64,000 bases of DNA from Mycetohabitans endofungorum (GCF_037477895.1 NZ_CP132744.1:744001-808000); one strand, 5' to 3'; counted from the first letter of the stretch, positions 36,178 through 45,819 are shown. The notes: generated by a model from the sequence alone, not told the origin. Program-made: numbers and translations.

Positions 36178-37722
36178 ATGGCAGACAAGTTGATCATATT
36201 CGACACGACGTTGCGTGATGGCGAGCAATCGCCGGGCGCGTCGATGACGAAGGAGGAGAAGATCCGCATCGCACGACAGCTCGAGCGCATGAAGGTGGAT
36301 GTGATCGAGGCGGGCTTCGCGGCCAGTTCGGACGGAGATTTTGACGCGATCCAGGCGATCGCCTCGCAGGTCAAGGACAGCGTGATCTGCTCGCTGGCGC
36401 GCGCCAATGACAAGGATATTGCGCGTGCGGCCGAGGCGCTTAAGCCGGCGGGGCGGTTCAGGATCCATACATTCATCGCGACCTCGGCGCTGCATATGGA
36501 GAAGAAGCTGCGCATGACGCCGGAGCAGGTGTACGAGCAGGCGCGGCTGGCAGTGCGTTTTGCTCGGCAGTTCACGGACGACATTGAGTTTTCGCCAGAG
36601 GACGGTAGCCGCTCGGACATGGATTTCCTGTGCCGGGTGCTGGAGGCGGTGATCGCGGAGGGCGCCACCACGATCAACATTCCGGATACCGTCGGCTATG
36701 CGGTGCCGGACGGCTATGCGGCGCTGATCCGGCAGATCCGCGAACGGGTGCCGAACTCCGACAAGGCGGTATTCTCAGTGCACTGCCACAATGATTTGGG
36801 TATGGCGGTGGCTAACTCGCTGGCGGCGGTGAAGCTGGGCGGCGCGCGGCAGATTGAGTGCACGGTGAACGGGCTTGGCGAGCGGGCCGGGAATACGTCG
36901 CTGGAGGAAGTGGTGATGGCGGTGAAGACGCGCCGTGACTACTTCGGGCTAGAGGTGGGCATCGACACGACGCAGATCGTGCCGGTCTCGAAGCTGGTGT
37001 CGCAGACGACGGGCTTTGTGGTGCAGCCGAACAAGGCGGTGGTGGGGGCCAATGCGTTTGCGCACGCGTCGGGAATTCATCAGGACGGGGTGCTCAAAGC
37101 GCGGGACACGTACGAGATCATGCGTGCGGAAGACGTGGGCTGGAGCGCGAACAAGATTGTGCTCGGCAAACTGTCGGGCCGCAGCGCGTTCAAGCAGCGG
37201 CTGCAGGAATTGGGGGTGGCGCTGGACAGCGAGGCGGAACTGAACGCCGCATTCGCGCGCTTCAAGGAACTGGCCGATCGCAAGGCGGAGATCTTCGACG
37301 AGGATATCTTGTCGATCGTCAGCCAGGAGGCCAATGCCGCGCACGATCACGAGACCTATCGGTTCGTGTCGTTGTCGCAGCATTCGGAAACGGGCGAGCG
37401 GCCGCACGCGAAGGTGGTGTTCACCGTCGACGGTAGCGAGACGACCGGCCAGGCGCACGGCAACGGCCCGGTCGATGCGACGTTGCATGCGATCGAGTCA
37501 CGGGTCAATAGTGGTGCGGAATTGATACTGTATTCGGTCAACGCGATCACGGCTGGCACGCAGGCGCAAGGCGAGGTGACCGTGCGGCTGTCGAAGGCGG
37601 GGCGTATCGTCAATGGCGTCGGCACCGACCTGGACATCGTCGCCGCGTCGGCAAAGGCTTATATTGCGGCGTTGAACAAGCTTGATCCGAGCGCCGAAAA
37701 GCTCAATCCGCAGCGCTCGTAG
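36178..37722 (+). CDS. leuA: 2-isopropylmalate synthase
   Basis: A 514-residue enzyme condensing acetyl-CoA with 2-oxoisovalerate, the committed step of leucine synthesis. [20 protein letters not shown] contains the HMGL-like signature and metal-binding Asp. [20 protein letters not shown] holds the HxH metal site, and [15 protein letters not shown] follows. The C-terminal LeuA regulatory domain (about 390-510) mediates leucine feedback inhibition. The ATG at 36178 gives the family start; the open frame 41 codons upstream covers the leader region. A tandem repeat begins 58 bases after the stop. Confidence 0.96.
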   Translation: MADKLIIFDTTLRDGEQSPGASMTKEEKIRIARQLERMKVDVIEAGFAASSDGDFDAIQAIASQVKDSVICSLARANDKDIARAAEALKPAGRFRIHTFIATSALHMEKKLRMTPEQVYEQARLAVRFARQFTDDIEFSPEDGSRSDMDFLCRVLEAVIAEGATTINIPDTVGYAVPDGYAALIRQIRERVPNSDKAVFSVHCHNDLGMAVANSLAAVKLGGARQIECTVNGLGERAGNTSLEEVVMAVKTRRDYFGLEVGIDTTQIVPVSKLVSQTTGFVVQPNKAVVGANAFAHASGIHQDGVLKARDTYEIMRAEDVGWSANKIVLGKLSGRSAFKQRLQELGVALDSEAELNAAFARFKELADRKAEIFDEDILSIVSQEANAAHDHETYRFVSLSQHSETGERPHAKVVFTVDGSETTGQAHGNGPVDATLHAIESRVNSGAELILYSVNAITAGTQAQGEVTVRLSKAGRIVNGVGTDLDIVAASAKAYIAALNKLDPSAEKLNPQRS

Positions 37723-37780
37723 CGGTGCGGCCGCACGTCGCACGCTGCCATTCGTGCCGCACGTTGCATGTCACCATCCG

Positions 37781-37885
37781 TGCCGTGCCGTGCCGTGCCG
37801 TGCCGTGCCATGCCATGCCATGCCATGCCATGCCATGCTGTGCCGTGCTGTGCCGTGCTGTGCTGTGCTGTGCTGTGCTGTGCCG
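37781..37885. repeat. Pentanucleotide tandem repeat, 21 units
   Basis: 105 bases made of 21 exact 5-base units, all of the form TGC(C/T)(G/A): 5 x tgccg, 6 x tgcca, tgctg, tgccg, tgctg, tgccg, 5 x tgctg, tgccg. The blocks of identical variants indicate successive slippage expansions. It lies in the intergenic DNA between leuA and a convergent lipoprotein gene, not in a recognised coding region. Such arrays usually vary in copy number between strains. Confidence 0.95.
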
Positions 37886-38007
37886 TACGGCGCGCGCCGC
37901 CATCCGTGTCACGCGGCGCTGCTCGTCGGTTCGCCCACGCTTGGTCGTGACGGCGCTGCCCTGCCGCCGACACCGGCGTGGTCGCCGTCCGCTCTGGCGC
38001 GGCGCCG

Positions 38008-38550
38008 CTAAAATAGGAAGCGCCGGCGCTCTGGATCGTGCAGCGGGTCAGGCGTCTTCTGCGTGAGCCGCAACACACCGGCGTCGTCAAAATAGAAGTG
38101 GTACAACTGGTACCAGACGCCGTCATCCATGTAGCGATAACTCCACACTTCCCGCTTCATCCTTGGGAAATAGGCGGTTTCCTCCGGCTTGCCGAAGCGG
38201 ATCAGCACATCGTTCTTCGTCCATTTGCCGACCTGTGCTTGATAGAATTCGCTGTTTTGCAACACCTGTTGCACGTCAACGACCTTGCCCGTGCCGTCGA
38301 CATCGGCCGCCGTTGTCGTTTCGCCCATCGGCTGGGTTGGCCACATCAACCGCTTGCCCCCTTTTGGCAGGTCATACACTTCACGGGGTGCGCCGAGCCG
38401 CGCGATCAGCATCGACGCATCGTCACCGGGCTTGAAGCGTTGCCAGGGCTGTACGCAACCGCACAGCGCCAGCAGGGCAAGACCGGCGGCGGCTCGTGCT
38501 CGAGCGGGCGCGGCCCAGGCCGACCACGCGGGCGAATCCGATAATGACAT
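38008..38550 (-). CDS. BamE/OmlA-like outer-membrane lipoprotein with two tandem modules
   Basis: A 180-residue predicted lipoprotein. The signal peptide ends in the lipobox LALLALCGC, with the acylated Cys at about 32. Two related modules follow: FKPGDDASMLIARLGAPREVYDLP...LMWPTQP...DVDGTGKVVDVQQVL, and VGKWTKNDVLIRFGKPEETAYFP...EVWSYRY...YFDDAGVLRLTQ. Each resembles the SmpA/OmlA fold used by BamE. The start at 38550 is set by an aaggag Shine-Dalgarno; much longer open frames upstream are spurious. It converges on leuA across the repeat array. Confidence 0.82.
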   Translation of the reverse strand: MSLSDSPAWSAWAAPARARAAAGLALLALCGCVQPWQRFKPGDDASMLIARLGAPREVYDLPKGGKRLMWPTQPMGETTTAADVDGTGKVVDVQQVLQNSEFYQAQVGKWTKNDVLIRFGKPEETAYFPRMKREVWSYRYMDDGVWYQLYHFYFDDAGVLRLTQKTPDPLHDPERRRFLF

Positions 38551-38705
38551 GGTCCGAACTCCTTCTTCCATTGCAGCAATTTTGCCATGCATTGACGCAA
38601 AAGATCGCACCGGTCTTGCCGCGCGAGGGCACGCTAGCCTATGATCCGCGCTTTGATGTGAACGGCGAGGACTGGATGGGCAGCGAGCAATGCGGACAGG
38701 ATCGA

Positions 38706-40130
38706 ATGAATGGACGTGTAGGAGACTTGCCGGCGGGCGGGCCTCTAGCTGTGGCGCGCCGTGCGCATAGGCGCATCGCGCAGTCCGTGTGTGCTGGATG
38801 GCGGCGCTTGCGCGGCGTGGCCGCAGTGTTGCCGATGTCGATGACGCTTGCCTGCGCGGCGCACGCGCAGGCAAGCGCCGCGGCCGCGACGGCTGTGCCC
38901 GGCCCGGGTTCGGCGCAGCGCGCGCTGCCCGCCGGCGCGCCGGTGCGGCTCGCGCTGATCGAAGGGATGTCCGGTGCATTTGCGAATGCGGGCGCGGCAG
39001 TCGAGCGCAATCTGCGCTTTGCGATCGAGCGGGTCAACGCCCGCGGCGGGGTGATGTTGCGAGACGGCGCGCATCCGCTGCAGTTGGTTGTGCTGGACAG
39101 CCGAGGGGCCACGGATGAGGCGCTGGTGCAGTTGCGCGCCGCCGCCGACGCGCGGATTGCTTTCGTGCTGCAAGGCAATAGCTCCGCGGTGGCCGCGGCG
39201 CTGATCGCCGCGATCAACAAGCACAATGTGCGCGAACCCAACCGTCGCATGCTGTTGCTGAACTACTCGGCCGATGATCCGGCGCTGACCGAGGACGACT
39301 GCAGCTTTTGGCATTTCCGCTTTGACGCGCACGCGGGCATGCGGATCAACGCGTTGACCGAGGTGATGCGCCGCGATTCGTCGCTCAAGAAGGTTTATTT
39401 ACTTAACCAAGATTACAGCTTTGGCCGCCAGGTGAGTTCACTGGCCCGTTCGTCGCTTGCTGCGCAGCGGCCCGACGTGGCGATCGTGGGTGACGAGTTT
39501 GTGCCGGTGGGTCGGGTCAAGGACTTTGCGCCGTATCTGGCAAAGATCCGGGCGAGCGGCGCTGACGCGGTGCTGACCGGCAATTGGGGCAACGATCTGA
39601 CGCTGCTGGTGCGCGCGGCGCGCGAGCAGAACCTGAAGCTGCGGTTCTACACCTTCTACGGCAACAGCCTCGGCGCGCCGGCGGCGCTCGGCGATGCCGG
39701 CGTGGGCCGTGTGATCGCGGTGGCGGACTGGCATCCGAATGTGGGCGGGGCGGCGTCCGACGCGTTCTACACGGCATTCCGGGCGCGGTATCCTGCGCCG
39801 TTGGACGATTATCCGTTGCTGAGAATCAGCGTGATGATCGACATGCTGGCTCGCGCGCTCACGCACGCCGGTTCGGACGACGCACTGGCGGTGGCAACCG
39901 CGCTGGAAGGCGCGCGCGCCGACTACGGCAGTGGTTTCCATCCGTCGTGGATGCGTGCCAACGATCACCAGCTAATCCAGCCCCTTTACGTCATGCAGAT
40001 GGAGAAGGCGGGTACCGCACACGTGCGCTTTGACAATGAAGGTTCCGGCTATGGTTTTCGCACGCTGCTGACGCTCACGCCTGAGCAGACGATCCCGGCC
40101 AGCACGTGCCGGATGCGCCGTGTGCGCTGA
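38706..40130 (+). CDS. Periplasmic branched-chain amino acid-type binding protein
   Basis: A 474-residue secreted binding protein of the Peripla_BP_6 (LivK/LivJ-like) type. The twin-basic N-terminus leads into a hydrophobic segment (GVAAVLPMSMTLACAAHAQA) with cleavage expected after AHA. Core blocks are VRLALIEGMSGAFANAGAAV, NVREPNRRMLLLNYSADDPA, KKVYLLNQDYSFGRQVSS, and DAVLTGNWGNDLTLLVRAAR. No permease or ATPase genes are adjacent, so its transporter is elsewhere or lost. The start is uncertain: ATG at 38676 or 38706 are both possible. The ligand could be amino acids, amides or other small molecules. Confidence 0.82.
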   Translation: MNGRVGDLPAGGPLAVARRAHRRIAQSVCAGWRRLRGVAAVLPMSMTLACAAHAQASAAAATAVPGPGSAQRALPAGAPVRLALIEGMSGAFANAGAAVERNLRFAIERVNARGGVMLRDGAHPLQLVVLDSRGATDEALVQLRAAADARIAFVLQGNSSAVAAALIAAINKHNVREPNRRMLLLNYSADDPALTEDDCSFWHFRFDAHAGMRINALTEVMRRDSSLKKVYLLNQDYSFGRQVSSLARSSLAAQRPDVAIVGDEFVPVGRVKDFAPYLAKIRASGADAVLTGNWGNDLTLLVRAAREQNLKLRFYTFYGNSLGAPAALGDAGVGRVIAVADWHPNVGGAASDAFYTAFRARYPAPLDDYPLLRISVMIDMLARALTHAGSDDALAVATALEGARADYGSGFHPSWMRANDHQLIQPLYVMQMEKAGTAHVRFDNEGSGYGFRTLLTLTPEQTIPASTCRMRRVR

Positions 40131-40149
40131 TCCTAGCTTGCCTCGGCTA

Positions 40150-40158
40150 TGCTACAAT
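40150..40158 (+). promoter_or_regulatory. Extended -10 promoter of rpsO
   Basis: TG-C-TACAAT (TG at 40150-40151, TACAAT at 40153-40158) forms an extended -10 element. The -35 region has no good match, which extended -10 promoters tolerate. Transcription would start near 40165, giving a 5' leader of about 60 bases before rpsO. Confidence 0.5.
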
Positions 40159-40226
40159 TAAGTTTAGTTGTAAACCCACGGCACGGCCTTTCTTCCGTGA
40201 CCGCCTGTTGATCAATAAAGGAAATC

Positions 40227-40496
40227 ATGTCTGTAGCGAATATCAACAAATCGGAAGTCGTCGCGCAATTCGCGCGCGGTACGAATGACACCGGTTCCCC
40301 GGAAGTGCAGGTCGCGTTGCTCACGAGCCGTATCAACGAGTTGACGGTGCACTTCAAGGCTCACATGAAGGATCACCACAGCCGTCGTGGTCTGCTGCGC
40401 ATGGTGAGCCGCCGCCGCAAGCTGCTCGACTACCTGAAGGCCAAGGATGCTGACCGCTATCGTGCGTTGATCCAGAAGCTGGGTCTGCGCAAGTAA
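40227..40496 (+). CDS. rpsO: 30S ribosomal protein S15
   Basis: An 89-residue protein binding the central domain of 16S rRNA early in 30S assembly. [40 protein letters not shown] and [20 protein letters not shown] are universal S15 blocks, and the length is standard. A taaaggaaatc Shine-Dalgarno precedes the ATG. Upstream of pnp in the conserved rpsO-pnp order. Confidence 0.98.
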   Translation: MSVANINKSEVVAQFARGTNDTGSPEVQVALLTSRINELTVHFKAHMKDHHSRRGLLRMVSRRRKLLDYLKAKDADRYRALIQKLGLRK

Positions 40497-40537
40497 GCGG
40501 CTCGATGGCAGACTTCTGCCTGCTACATGCAAAAGAT

Positions 40538-40575
40538 GCCTGCGTCAGCATGCTGATGCAGGTATTTTATTTTTA
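40538..40575 (+). terminator. Rho-independent terminator after rpsO
   Basis: Stem CCTGC-G-TCAG / CTGA-T-GCAGG with a CATG loop (40539-40562), followed by TATTTTATTTTTA. It allows partial termination between rpsO and pnp. Confidence 0.85.
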
Positions 40576-40640
40576 GCGTTTCCGGTGTGATGCGTTCCGC
40601 ACGTGCGCGTGCGACCGTCCGGCAAACGAGGCGGGGTTTT

Positions 40641-40694
40641 GTGTCATTCCAGCGCGGCAGCAGTACTGCTGTCGCGCTGGAATGGCATAACACT
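40641..40694 (+). promoter_or_regulatory. Long perfect hairpin in the pnp leader (probable RNase III site)
   Basis: The arm at 40645-40663 (CATTCC...CAGCAG) pairs with 40666-40684 over all 19 bases with a single G-U wobble and a 2-base TA centre. A further GTGT/ACAC stem flanks it. In E. coli the pnp leader carries a long stem-loop cleaved by RNase III, which then lets PNPase repress its own mRNA. The position here, about 85 bases before pnp, fits that role. No T run follows, so it is not an intrinsic terminator. Confidence 0.7.
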
Positions 40695-40777
40695 TCCCTG
40701 TTTCGAGCGGCTGGCAACGGTTGAGGAACGGTCGATGGACCGGCCGCGCATAGGCGCGGCGTCTCGAAGGAGTGAAA

Positions 40778-42955
40778 ATGTTCAATAAAATCGTCAAAGA
40801 ATTTAAATGGGGTCAGCACAACGTGCGGCTCGAAACGGGCGAGATTGCTCGTCAGGCAAGCGGTGCGGTGATTGTCGATGTCGAGGACACCGTCGTGCTG
40901 GCAACGGTGGTGGCGGCCAAGGCGGCTAAGCCGGGCCAGGACTTTTTCCCGCTGACCGTCGACTACATCGAGAAGACGTATGCGGCCGGCAAGATCCCGG
41001 GCGGCTTCTTCCGTCGCGAAGGCCGTCCTTCCGAGGGCGAGACATTGATCTCGCGGCTGATCGACCGCCCACTGCGTCCGCTGTTTCCGGAAGGCTTCTA
41101 CAACGAAGTGCAGGTCGTGATCCATGTGCTGTCAATCAACCCGGACATTCCGGCGGACATCCCGTCGATGATCGGTGCATCGGCAGCGTTGGCGATCTCC
41201 GGTATTCCGTTCAATGGGCCGATCGGCGCAGCGCGCGTCGCCTATATCGACAATCAATTCGTGCTCAATCCGACCCGCTCGCAGTCCAAGGCATCGAAGT
41301 TGGACCTGGTGGTCGCCGGTACCGAGCGCGCGGTGCTGATGGTCGAGTCCGAAGCAGACCAGTTGCCGGAGGAGGTGATGCTTGGCGCGGTCGTGTTCGG
41401 TCATGAGCAGATGCAGGTGGCGATCGACGCGATCCACGACCTCGTTAAGGAAGGCGGCAAGCCTGAATGGGATTGGCAGCCGGCGCCGAAGGACGAAGCG
41501 TTGATTGCGCGCGTGACAGAGTTGGCGCTCGCCGAGTTGCAGGCGGCATACCAGATCCGGCAGAAACAGCAGCGCTCGGCCAAGCTGAAGGAGGTGTATG
41601 CGGCGGTCACGGCCAAGCTGGCCGAACAAGCCGTGGCAGCCGGGGCGGCCATCGTCGATGCCGCGACGGTTGGCAATATCCTGTTCGATCTCGAGGCGAA
41701 GATCGTGCGCAGTCAGATCCTGAACGGCGAGCCGCGTATCGACGGGCGCGACACGCGCACCGTGCGTCCGATCGAAATCCGAACCGGCGTGTTGCCGCGC
41801 GCGCACGGCTCGGCGCTGTTCACCCGGGGCGAGACGCAGGCGCTGGTGGTGGCCACGCTTGGCACGAAGGGCGACGAGCAGATCATTGACGCGATCGAAG
41901 GCGAATATCGCGAGCGTTTCATGCTGCACTACAACATGCCGCCGTTCGCGACCGGCGAAACGGGTCGTGTCGGCTCGCCGAAGCGCCGCGAGATCGGTCA
42001 CGGCCGGCTCGCCAAGCGCTCGCTCGTCGCGTGCCTGCCGGGTGATGATGAGTTCGGCTACACGATTCGTGTGGTATCTGAGATTACCGAGTCGAACGGC
42101 TCATCGTCAATGGCGTCCGTGTGCGGCGGCTGTCTGGCGCTGATGGACGCGGGTGTGCCGATGAAGGCGCACGTGGCGGGCATCGCGATGGGGCTGATCC
42201 TGGAAGGCAACAAGTTCGCGGTGCTGACCGACATCCTAGGCGACGAGGACCACCTGGGCGACATGGACTTCAAGGTGGCGGGTACCGCGCAGGGCGTGAC
42301 CGCACTGCAGATGGATATCAAAATCCAGGGCATCACGAAGGAAATCATGCAGGTTGCCCTCGCGCAAGCGAAGGAAGGCCGCTTGCACATCCTGGATAAG
42401 ATGACCTCGGCCGTGCCGTCGACGAACACGCAGCTGTCGCAGTTCGCGCCGCGGATGATCACGATGAAGATCAATCCGGAAAAGATTCGCGATGTGATCG
42501 GCAAGGGGGGCTCGGTGATCCGGGCGCTGACGGAGGAAACCAGCACGACGATCGACATCTCCGACGACGGTATCGTGACCATCGCGAGCACAAGCTCCGA
42601 GGGCATGGCCGAGGCGAAGAAGCGCATCGAGAACATCACGGCGGAAGTGGAGGTCGGCCAGATCTATGAGGGCGCGATACTGAAGCTGCTGGATTTCGGC
42701 GCGATCGTGAACATCTTGCCGGGGCGCGATGGCCTGTTGCATATTTCTGAGATCGCAAACGAGCGGATCAAGGACATCAACGACTACCTGAAGGAAGGCC
42801 AGCAGGTGAAGGTCAAGGTGATCCAGACCGACGAGAAGGGTCGAGTACGGTTGTCTGCGAAGGCGCTGCTCAACGAGGTGCCGGCCACGCCGCCCATAAC
42901 ACCGCCTGCAACGCCAGTGATGCCGCCTGCGACGCCGCCGGCGGAGCAGGAATAA
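40778..42955 (+). CDS. pnp: Polyribonucleotide nucleotidyltransferase (PNPase)
   Basis: A 725-residue trimeric 3'-5' phosphorolytic exoribonuclease. Two RNase PH domains (about 1-230 and 310-550) include [20 protein letters not shown] and the active second domain ([37 protein letters not shown]). The KH domain is [20 protein letters not shown] and the S1 domain is [20 protein letters not shown]. The C-terminal tail is a short Pro/Thr-rich repeat ([20 protein letters not shown]). The ATG at 40778 has gaaggag in front; the in-frame GTG six bases earlier is less likely. The leader hairpin suggests RNase III-dependent autoregulation. Confidence 0.97.
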   Translation: MFNKIVKEFKWGQHNVRLETGEIARQASGAVIVDVEDTVVLATVVAAKAAKPGQDFFPLTVDYIEKTYAAGKIPGGFFRREGRPSEGETLISRLIDRPLRPLFPEGFYNEVQVVIHVLSINPDIPADIPSMIGASAALAISGIPFNGPIGAARVAYIDNQFVLNPTRSQSKASKLDLVVAGTERAVLMVESEADQLPEEVMLGAVVFGHEQMQVAIDAIHDLVKEGGKPEWDWQPAPKDEALIARVTELALAELQAAYQIRQKQQRSAKLKEVYAAVTAKLAEQAVAAGAAIVDAATVGNILFDLEAKIVRSQILNGEPRIDGRDTRTVRPIEIRTGVLPRAHGSALFTRGETQALVVATLGTKGDEQIIDAIEGEYRERFMLHYNMPPFATGETGRVGSPKRREIGHGRLAKRSLVACLPGDDEFGYTIRVVSEITESNGSSSMASVCGGCLALMDAGVPMKAHVAGIAMGLILEGNKFAVLTDILGDEDHLGDMDFKVAGTAQGVTALQMDIKIQGITKEIMQVALAQAKEGRLHILDKMTSAVPSTNTQLSQFAPRMITMKINPEKIRDVIGKGGSVIRALTEETSTTIDISDDGIVTIASTSSEGMAEAKKRIENITAEVEVGQIYEGAILKLLDFGAIVNILPGRDGLLHISEIANERIKDINDYLKEGQQVKVKVIQTDEKGRVRLSAKALLNEVPATPPITPPATPVMPPATPPAEQE

Positions 42956-43026
42956 CGCGCCCAGGACGGCGGTCACCACGCGGGTCTGACAAGATCGCGC
43001 GCGGCGCCGCGCCGCATCCGATTCGC

Positions 43027-43066
43027 ACGGCCGGAGTGCTTCGCGCACTGCCGGCCGTTTTTCTTT
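43027..43066 (+). terminator. Rho-independent terminator after pnp
   Basis: ACGGCCGG-AGTGC and GCACT-GCCGGCCG form a GC-rich stem around TTCGC, followed by TTTTTCTTT (from about 43058). It lies just before the quinone oxidoreductase gene. Confidence 0.85.
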
Positions 43067-43104
43067 ATCATCGTCGTCAACCTGACGACCACGCAAAGTT
43101 CCGC

Positions 43105-44109
43105 ATGAAAGCGATCGAGATTACCGAATACGGCGCCCCCGACGTATTGAAACCTGGTGAGCGCCCGATGCCGGAACTCAAGCCCGGCGAAGTGCTGATC
43201 AAGGTTGCGGCAGCCGGAGTGAACCGCCCGGACGTTTTCCAGCGCACCGGCAATTATCCCGTGCCGCCGGGCGCGTCGGACATTCCCGGCCTGGAAATCG
43301 CTGGCGAAATCGTCGATGGCGAGCTCGGCGGTGCGAATAATCCGTTTGGCCTGACGCGCGGGCAACGCGTGTGCGCGCTGGTGCAAGGCGGTGGATACGC
43401 CGAGTATGCAAGCGCACCGCTCGCGCAGTGCCTGCCCGTGCCAGCGGGCTTATCGGACGTGCAGGCCGCGTCGTTGCCCGAGACGTTTTTTACCGTCTGG
43501 AGCAATGTGTTCGATCGCGCTCGGCTGGGTGCAGGCGAGCGCGGTCCCGACGAGACGCTGCTGGTACAGGGCGGCTCCAGTGGTATCGGCGTGACCGCGA
43601 TCCAGCTCGCGCATGCGCTTGGTCATCGGGTGTTCGCCACGGCTGGCAACGCACAGAAGTGCGCCGCGTGCGAAGCGCTGGGCGCCGAGCGCGCGATCAA
43701 CTACAAGACCGAGGACTTTGTCGCCGTCGTCAAGTCGCTGACCTATGACCGCGGTGTCGACGTGATCTTGGATATGGTGGGCGGCTCCTATGTAGGCCGC
43801 GAATTGAGTGCGCTGGCCGAAGGTGGCCGCATCGTGCTGATCGCATTGCTCGGCGGCGCCAACGCGCAGATTAACTTGGGCGAGGTATTGCGCCGGCGCT
43901 TGACGTTAACCGGCTCGATGCTGCGGCCGCGGCCGGTGGCGTTCAAAGCCGCCATCGCCGCACAATTGCACGAGCGGGTGTGGCCGCTAATCGAGCAGGG
44001 CGCGATCAAGCCGGTGATCTACCAGGTGTTTCCGGCCGAGCAGGCGGCCGCGGCGCACGCGATGATGGAGAGGGGGGAGCACATCGGGAAAATCGTGCTG
44101 ACCTGGTGA
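43105..44109 (+). CDS. NAD(P)H:quinone oxidoreductase, zinc-independent MDR family
   Basis: A 334-residue medium-chain dehydrogenase/reductase of the quinone oxidoreductase/PIG3 type. The N-terminal GroES-like fold is MKAIEITEYGAPDVLKPGER, VNRPDVFQRTGNYPVPPGAS and DIPGLEIAGEIVDGELG. The NADPH-binding motif is LLVQGGSSGIGVTAIQLAHA (GGxxGxG). VDVILDMVGGSYVGRELSAL and the C-terminal YQVFPAEQAAAAHAMMERGE are family blocks. No catalytic-zinc Cys/His set is present. It sits in the conserved pnp-to-tpiA interval. Unlike the broken paralogue at 18916 it is complete. Confidence 0.92.
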   Translation: MKAIEITEYGAPDVLKPGERPMPELKPGEVLIKVAAAGVNRPDVFQRTGNYPVPPGASDIPGLEIAGEIVDGELGGANNPFGLTRGQRVCALVQGGGYAEYASAPLAQCLPVPAGLSDVQAASLPETFFTVWSNVFDRARLGAGERGPDETLLVQGGSSGIGVTAIQLAHALGHRVFATAGNAQKCAACEALGAERAINYKTEDFVAVVKSLTYDRGVDVILDMVGGSYVGRELSALAEGGRIVLIALLGGANAQINLGEVLRRRLTLTGSMLRPRPVAFKAAIAAQLHERVWPLIEQGAIKPVIYQVFPAEQAAAAHAMMERGEHIGKIVLTW

Positions 44110-44214
44110 GCCATGCCGGTTTGACCGCGACTCGTGCTGCACAGTAGAATTGCACGTTTGTGCACGGCTTTTGCTTATTGACTGACGCCTGCGCGTCACA
44201 GATCCACGAGACCC

Positions 44215-45006
44215 ATGTCGAAGCAACAACGATCGAAGCTGGTAGTCGGAAACTGGAAGATGCACGGCCGCGTCGCCGACAACGATGCGCTGCTGCACGC
44301 GCTTGTGCAACGCGTGGCGACACTCGGGCCGCAAGTGCGACTCGGCGTGTGTGTGCCGCATCCGTATCTCGCGCAGGTCCAGGCGCGTCTTGCCGGCACG
44401 CCAATCGCGTATGGCGCGCAGGATGTGTCCGCGCACACGCAGGGCGCGTATACGGGTGAGGTCGCCGCTCCGATGGTCGCCGAGTTTGGCGCGACATTGG
44501 CGATCGTCGGTCACTCGGAGCGCCGCGCGTTGCATGCGGAATCGTCGGAGTGGGTAGCGGCTAAGACGCAGCGCGCACTCGAGGCCGGTATCACGCCGAT
44601 CGTTTGCGTCGGCGAAACGCTGGATGAGCGGCAGGCCGGGCAGACCGACAGCGTGGTGTGTGCGCAGCTTGCAGCGGTACTCGACGTGCTGGACGAGGCC
44701 GACGTGGCGCGACTGGTTGTGGCATACGAGCCGGTTTGGGCCATTGGTACCGGTCAGAGCGCGACGGCGCAGCAGGCGCAGCAGGTCCATGCCGCGTTGC
44801 GGGCGCAGCTCACGGCCAAAGGGGGAGGGCAGGTACCGCTGCTGTATGGCGGCAGCGTGAAGCCGGGCAATGCACAGGAATTGTTTTCGCAGGCGGATAT
44901 CGACGGCGGCCTGATTGGTGGCGCATCGTTGTCGGCGACCGATTTCCTTGCGATCGGCGCGGCGGCAGCCGCGGCACTTGCCGGGGATCCGGCTCATTCT
45001 AGGTGA
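44215..45006 (+). CDS. tpiA: Triosephosphate isomerase
   Basis: A 263-residue TIM-barrel enzyme interconverting dihydroxyacetone phosphate and glyceraldehyde 3-phosphate. [10 protein letters not shown] holds the catalytic Lys, [13 protein letters not shown] the catalytic His, [17 protein letters not shown] the catalytic Glu, and [17 protein letters not shown] the phosphate-binding loop. It is about 12 residues longer than the E. coli enzyme. The stop overlaps the region of possible secG starts. Confidence 0.97.
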   Translation: MSKQQRSKLVVGNWKMHGRVADNDALLHALVQRVATLGPQVRLGVCVPHPYLAQVQARLAGTPIAYGAQDVSAHTQGAYTGEVAAPMVAEFGATLAIVGHSERRALHAESSEWVAAKTQRALEAGITPIVCVGETLDERQAGQTDSVVCAQLAAVLDVLDEADVARLVVAYEPVWAIGTGQSATAQQAQQVHAALRAQLTAKGGGQVPLLYGGSVKPGNAQELFSQADIDGGLIGGASLSATDFLAIGAAAAAALAGDPAHSR

Positions 45007-45011
45007 TGCAA

Positions 45012-45404
45012 ATGTTGTTCTTGAAGACGTTGATTATCGTGGTGCAGGTGCTGTCGGCGCTCGGCGTGATCGGGCTCGTTTTACTGCAGCATGGCAAGGG
45101 TGCCGACATGGGCGCGGCATTCGGCAGCGGAGCGTCGGGCAGCCTGTTCGGCGCCAGCGGTTCGGCCAATTTCCTGTCGCGTACCACGGCGGTCCTCGCC
45201 ACCGTGTTCTTCGTTAGCACGCTCGCGCTGACCGCGCTGGGTAGCTACCGTCCGAAGACTGGCGGCGGCTTGTTGGGCGGTGCGGTGCCACTGGCAGCGA
45301 GCGCGCCGGCAGCGGGTTCGGGACCGGCTTCCGGTATTGCAGCGCCGGGCAGCGCAGCGTCGTCTGCGGCTGCGTCCACGCCGGGGCAAGATGTGCCGAA
45401 ATAA
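45012..45404 (+). CDS. secG: Protein-export membrane protein SecG
   Basis: A 130-residue auxiliary subunit of the SecYEG translocon with two membrane helices. LIIVVQVLSALGVIGLVLLQ, then HGKGADMGAAFGSGASGSLFG, the hallmark Gly-rich loop, and NFLSRTTAVLATVFFVSTLA. The C-terminal 50 residues are an Ala/Gly/Ser-rich tail. Start candidates at 45006 (overlapping the tpiA stop) and 45012 are both in frame; 45012 gives the usual MLFLKTL beginning. Confidence 0.95.
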   Translation: MLFLKTLIIVVQVLSALGVIGLVLLQHGKGADMGAAFGSGASGSLFGASGSANFLSRTTAVLATVFFVSTLALTALGSYRPKTGGGLLGGAVPLAASAPAAGSGPASGIAAPGSAASSAAASTPGQDVPK

Positions 45405-45461
45405 CGCGAAAGTTGGCAAAACTATGTTTCCTGCGGTATGCAGAAAAACGTGTTTTGTGCG

Positions 45462-45490
45462 TTGAACAAACGACCTAACCAAGTTACAAT
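45462..45490 (+). promoter_or_regulatory. Sigma-70 promoter upstream of tRNA-Leu
   Basis: TTGAAC (45462-45467) and TACAAT (45485-45490) with a 17-base spacer. A start near 45497 would give a precursor with about 70 bases of leader before tRNA-Leu, and possibly read-through into nuo. Confidence 0.65.
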
Positions 45491-45568
45491 TCAAATCTTG
45501 AAGCGATTCGCGGTAACAGTGGTAACGAAGGGTTAACGCTCCGAGTGGCCTCCCGGATTGCAAACAGT

Positions 45569-45653
45569 GCCGACGTGGTGAAATTGGTAGACACGCTATC
45601 TTGAGGGGGTAGTGGCGCAAGCCGTATGAGTTCGAGTCTCATCGTCGGCACCA
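45569..45653 (+). tRNA. tRNA-Leu (GAG)
   Basis: An 85-nt class II tRNA with acceptor GCCGACG / CGTCGGC, discriminator A and encoded CCA. The anticodon loop is CTTGAGG, giving anticodon GAG. A long variable arm (ggtagtggcgcaagccg) follows, and the T loop is GTTCGAGTC. It stands between secG and nuoA. Confidence 0.95.
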
Positions 45654-45663
45654 ACGTTATCCA

Positions 45664-45709
45664 ATGCCAGCCGCTTGCATTTACGCTTCGGCTGGCATTT
45701 ATTTTTTTA
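45664..45709 (+). terminator. Rho-independent terminator after tRNA-Leu
   Basis: ATGCCAGCCG (45664-45673) and CGGCTGGCAT (45689-45698) are perfect 10-base inverted repeats around a 15-base loop, followed by TTATTTTTTT. It separates the tRNA transcript from the nuo operon. Confidence 0.88.
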
Positions 45710-45819
45710 AGCGCTGTTTCCGTCACGGTGCTGCGGCTTCGAAGTGACGCATCCGCGCAGTATCCTGGTCGGAGCGGTCGGGCCGGCCGGCACCTTGAAC
45801 CAACCGATAGAGGATAGTT

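Noticed and set aside
37781..37885. CRISPR-like array
   Set aside because: The units are contiguous 5-base repeats without spacers.
37703..38126. Open frames through the pentanucleotide repeat in several frames and both strands
   Set aside because: A 5-base repeat without stop codons is open in every frame; the products are simple repeats with no start signals.
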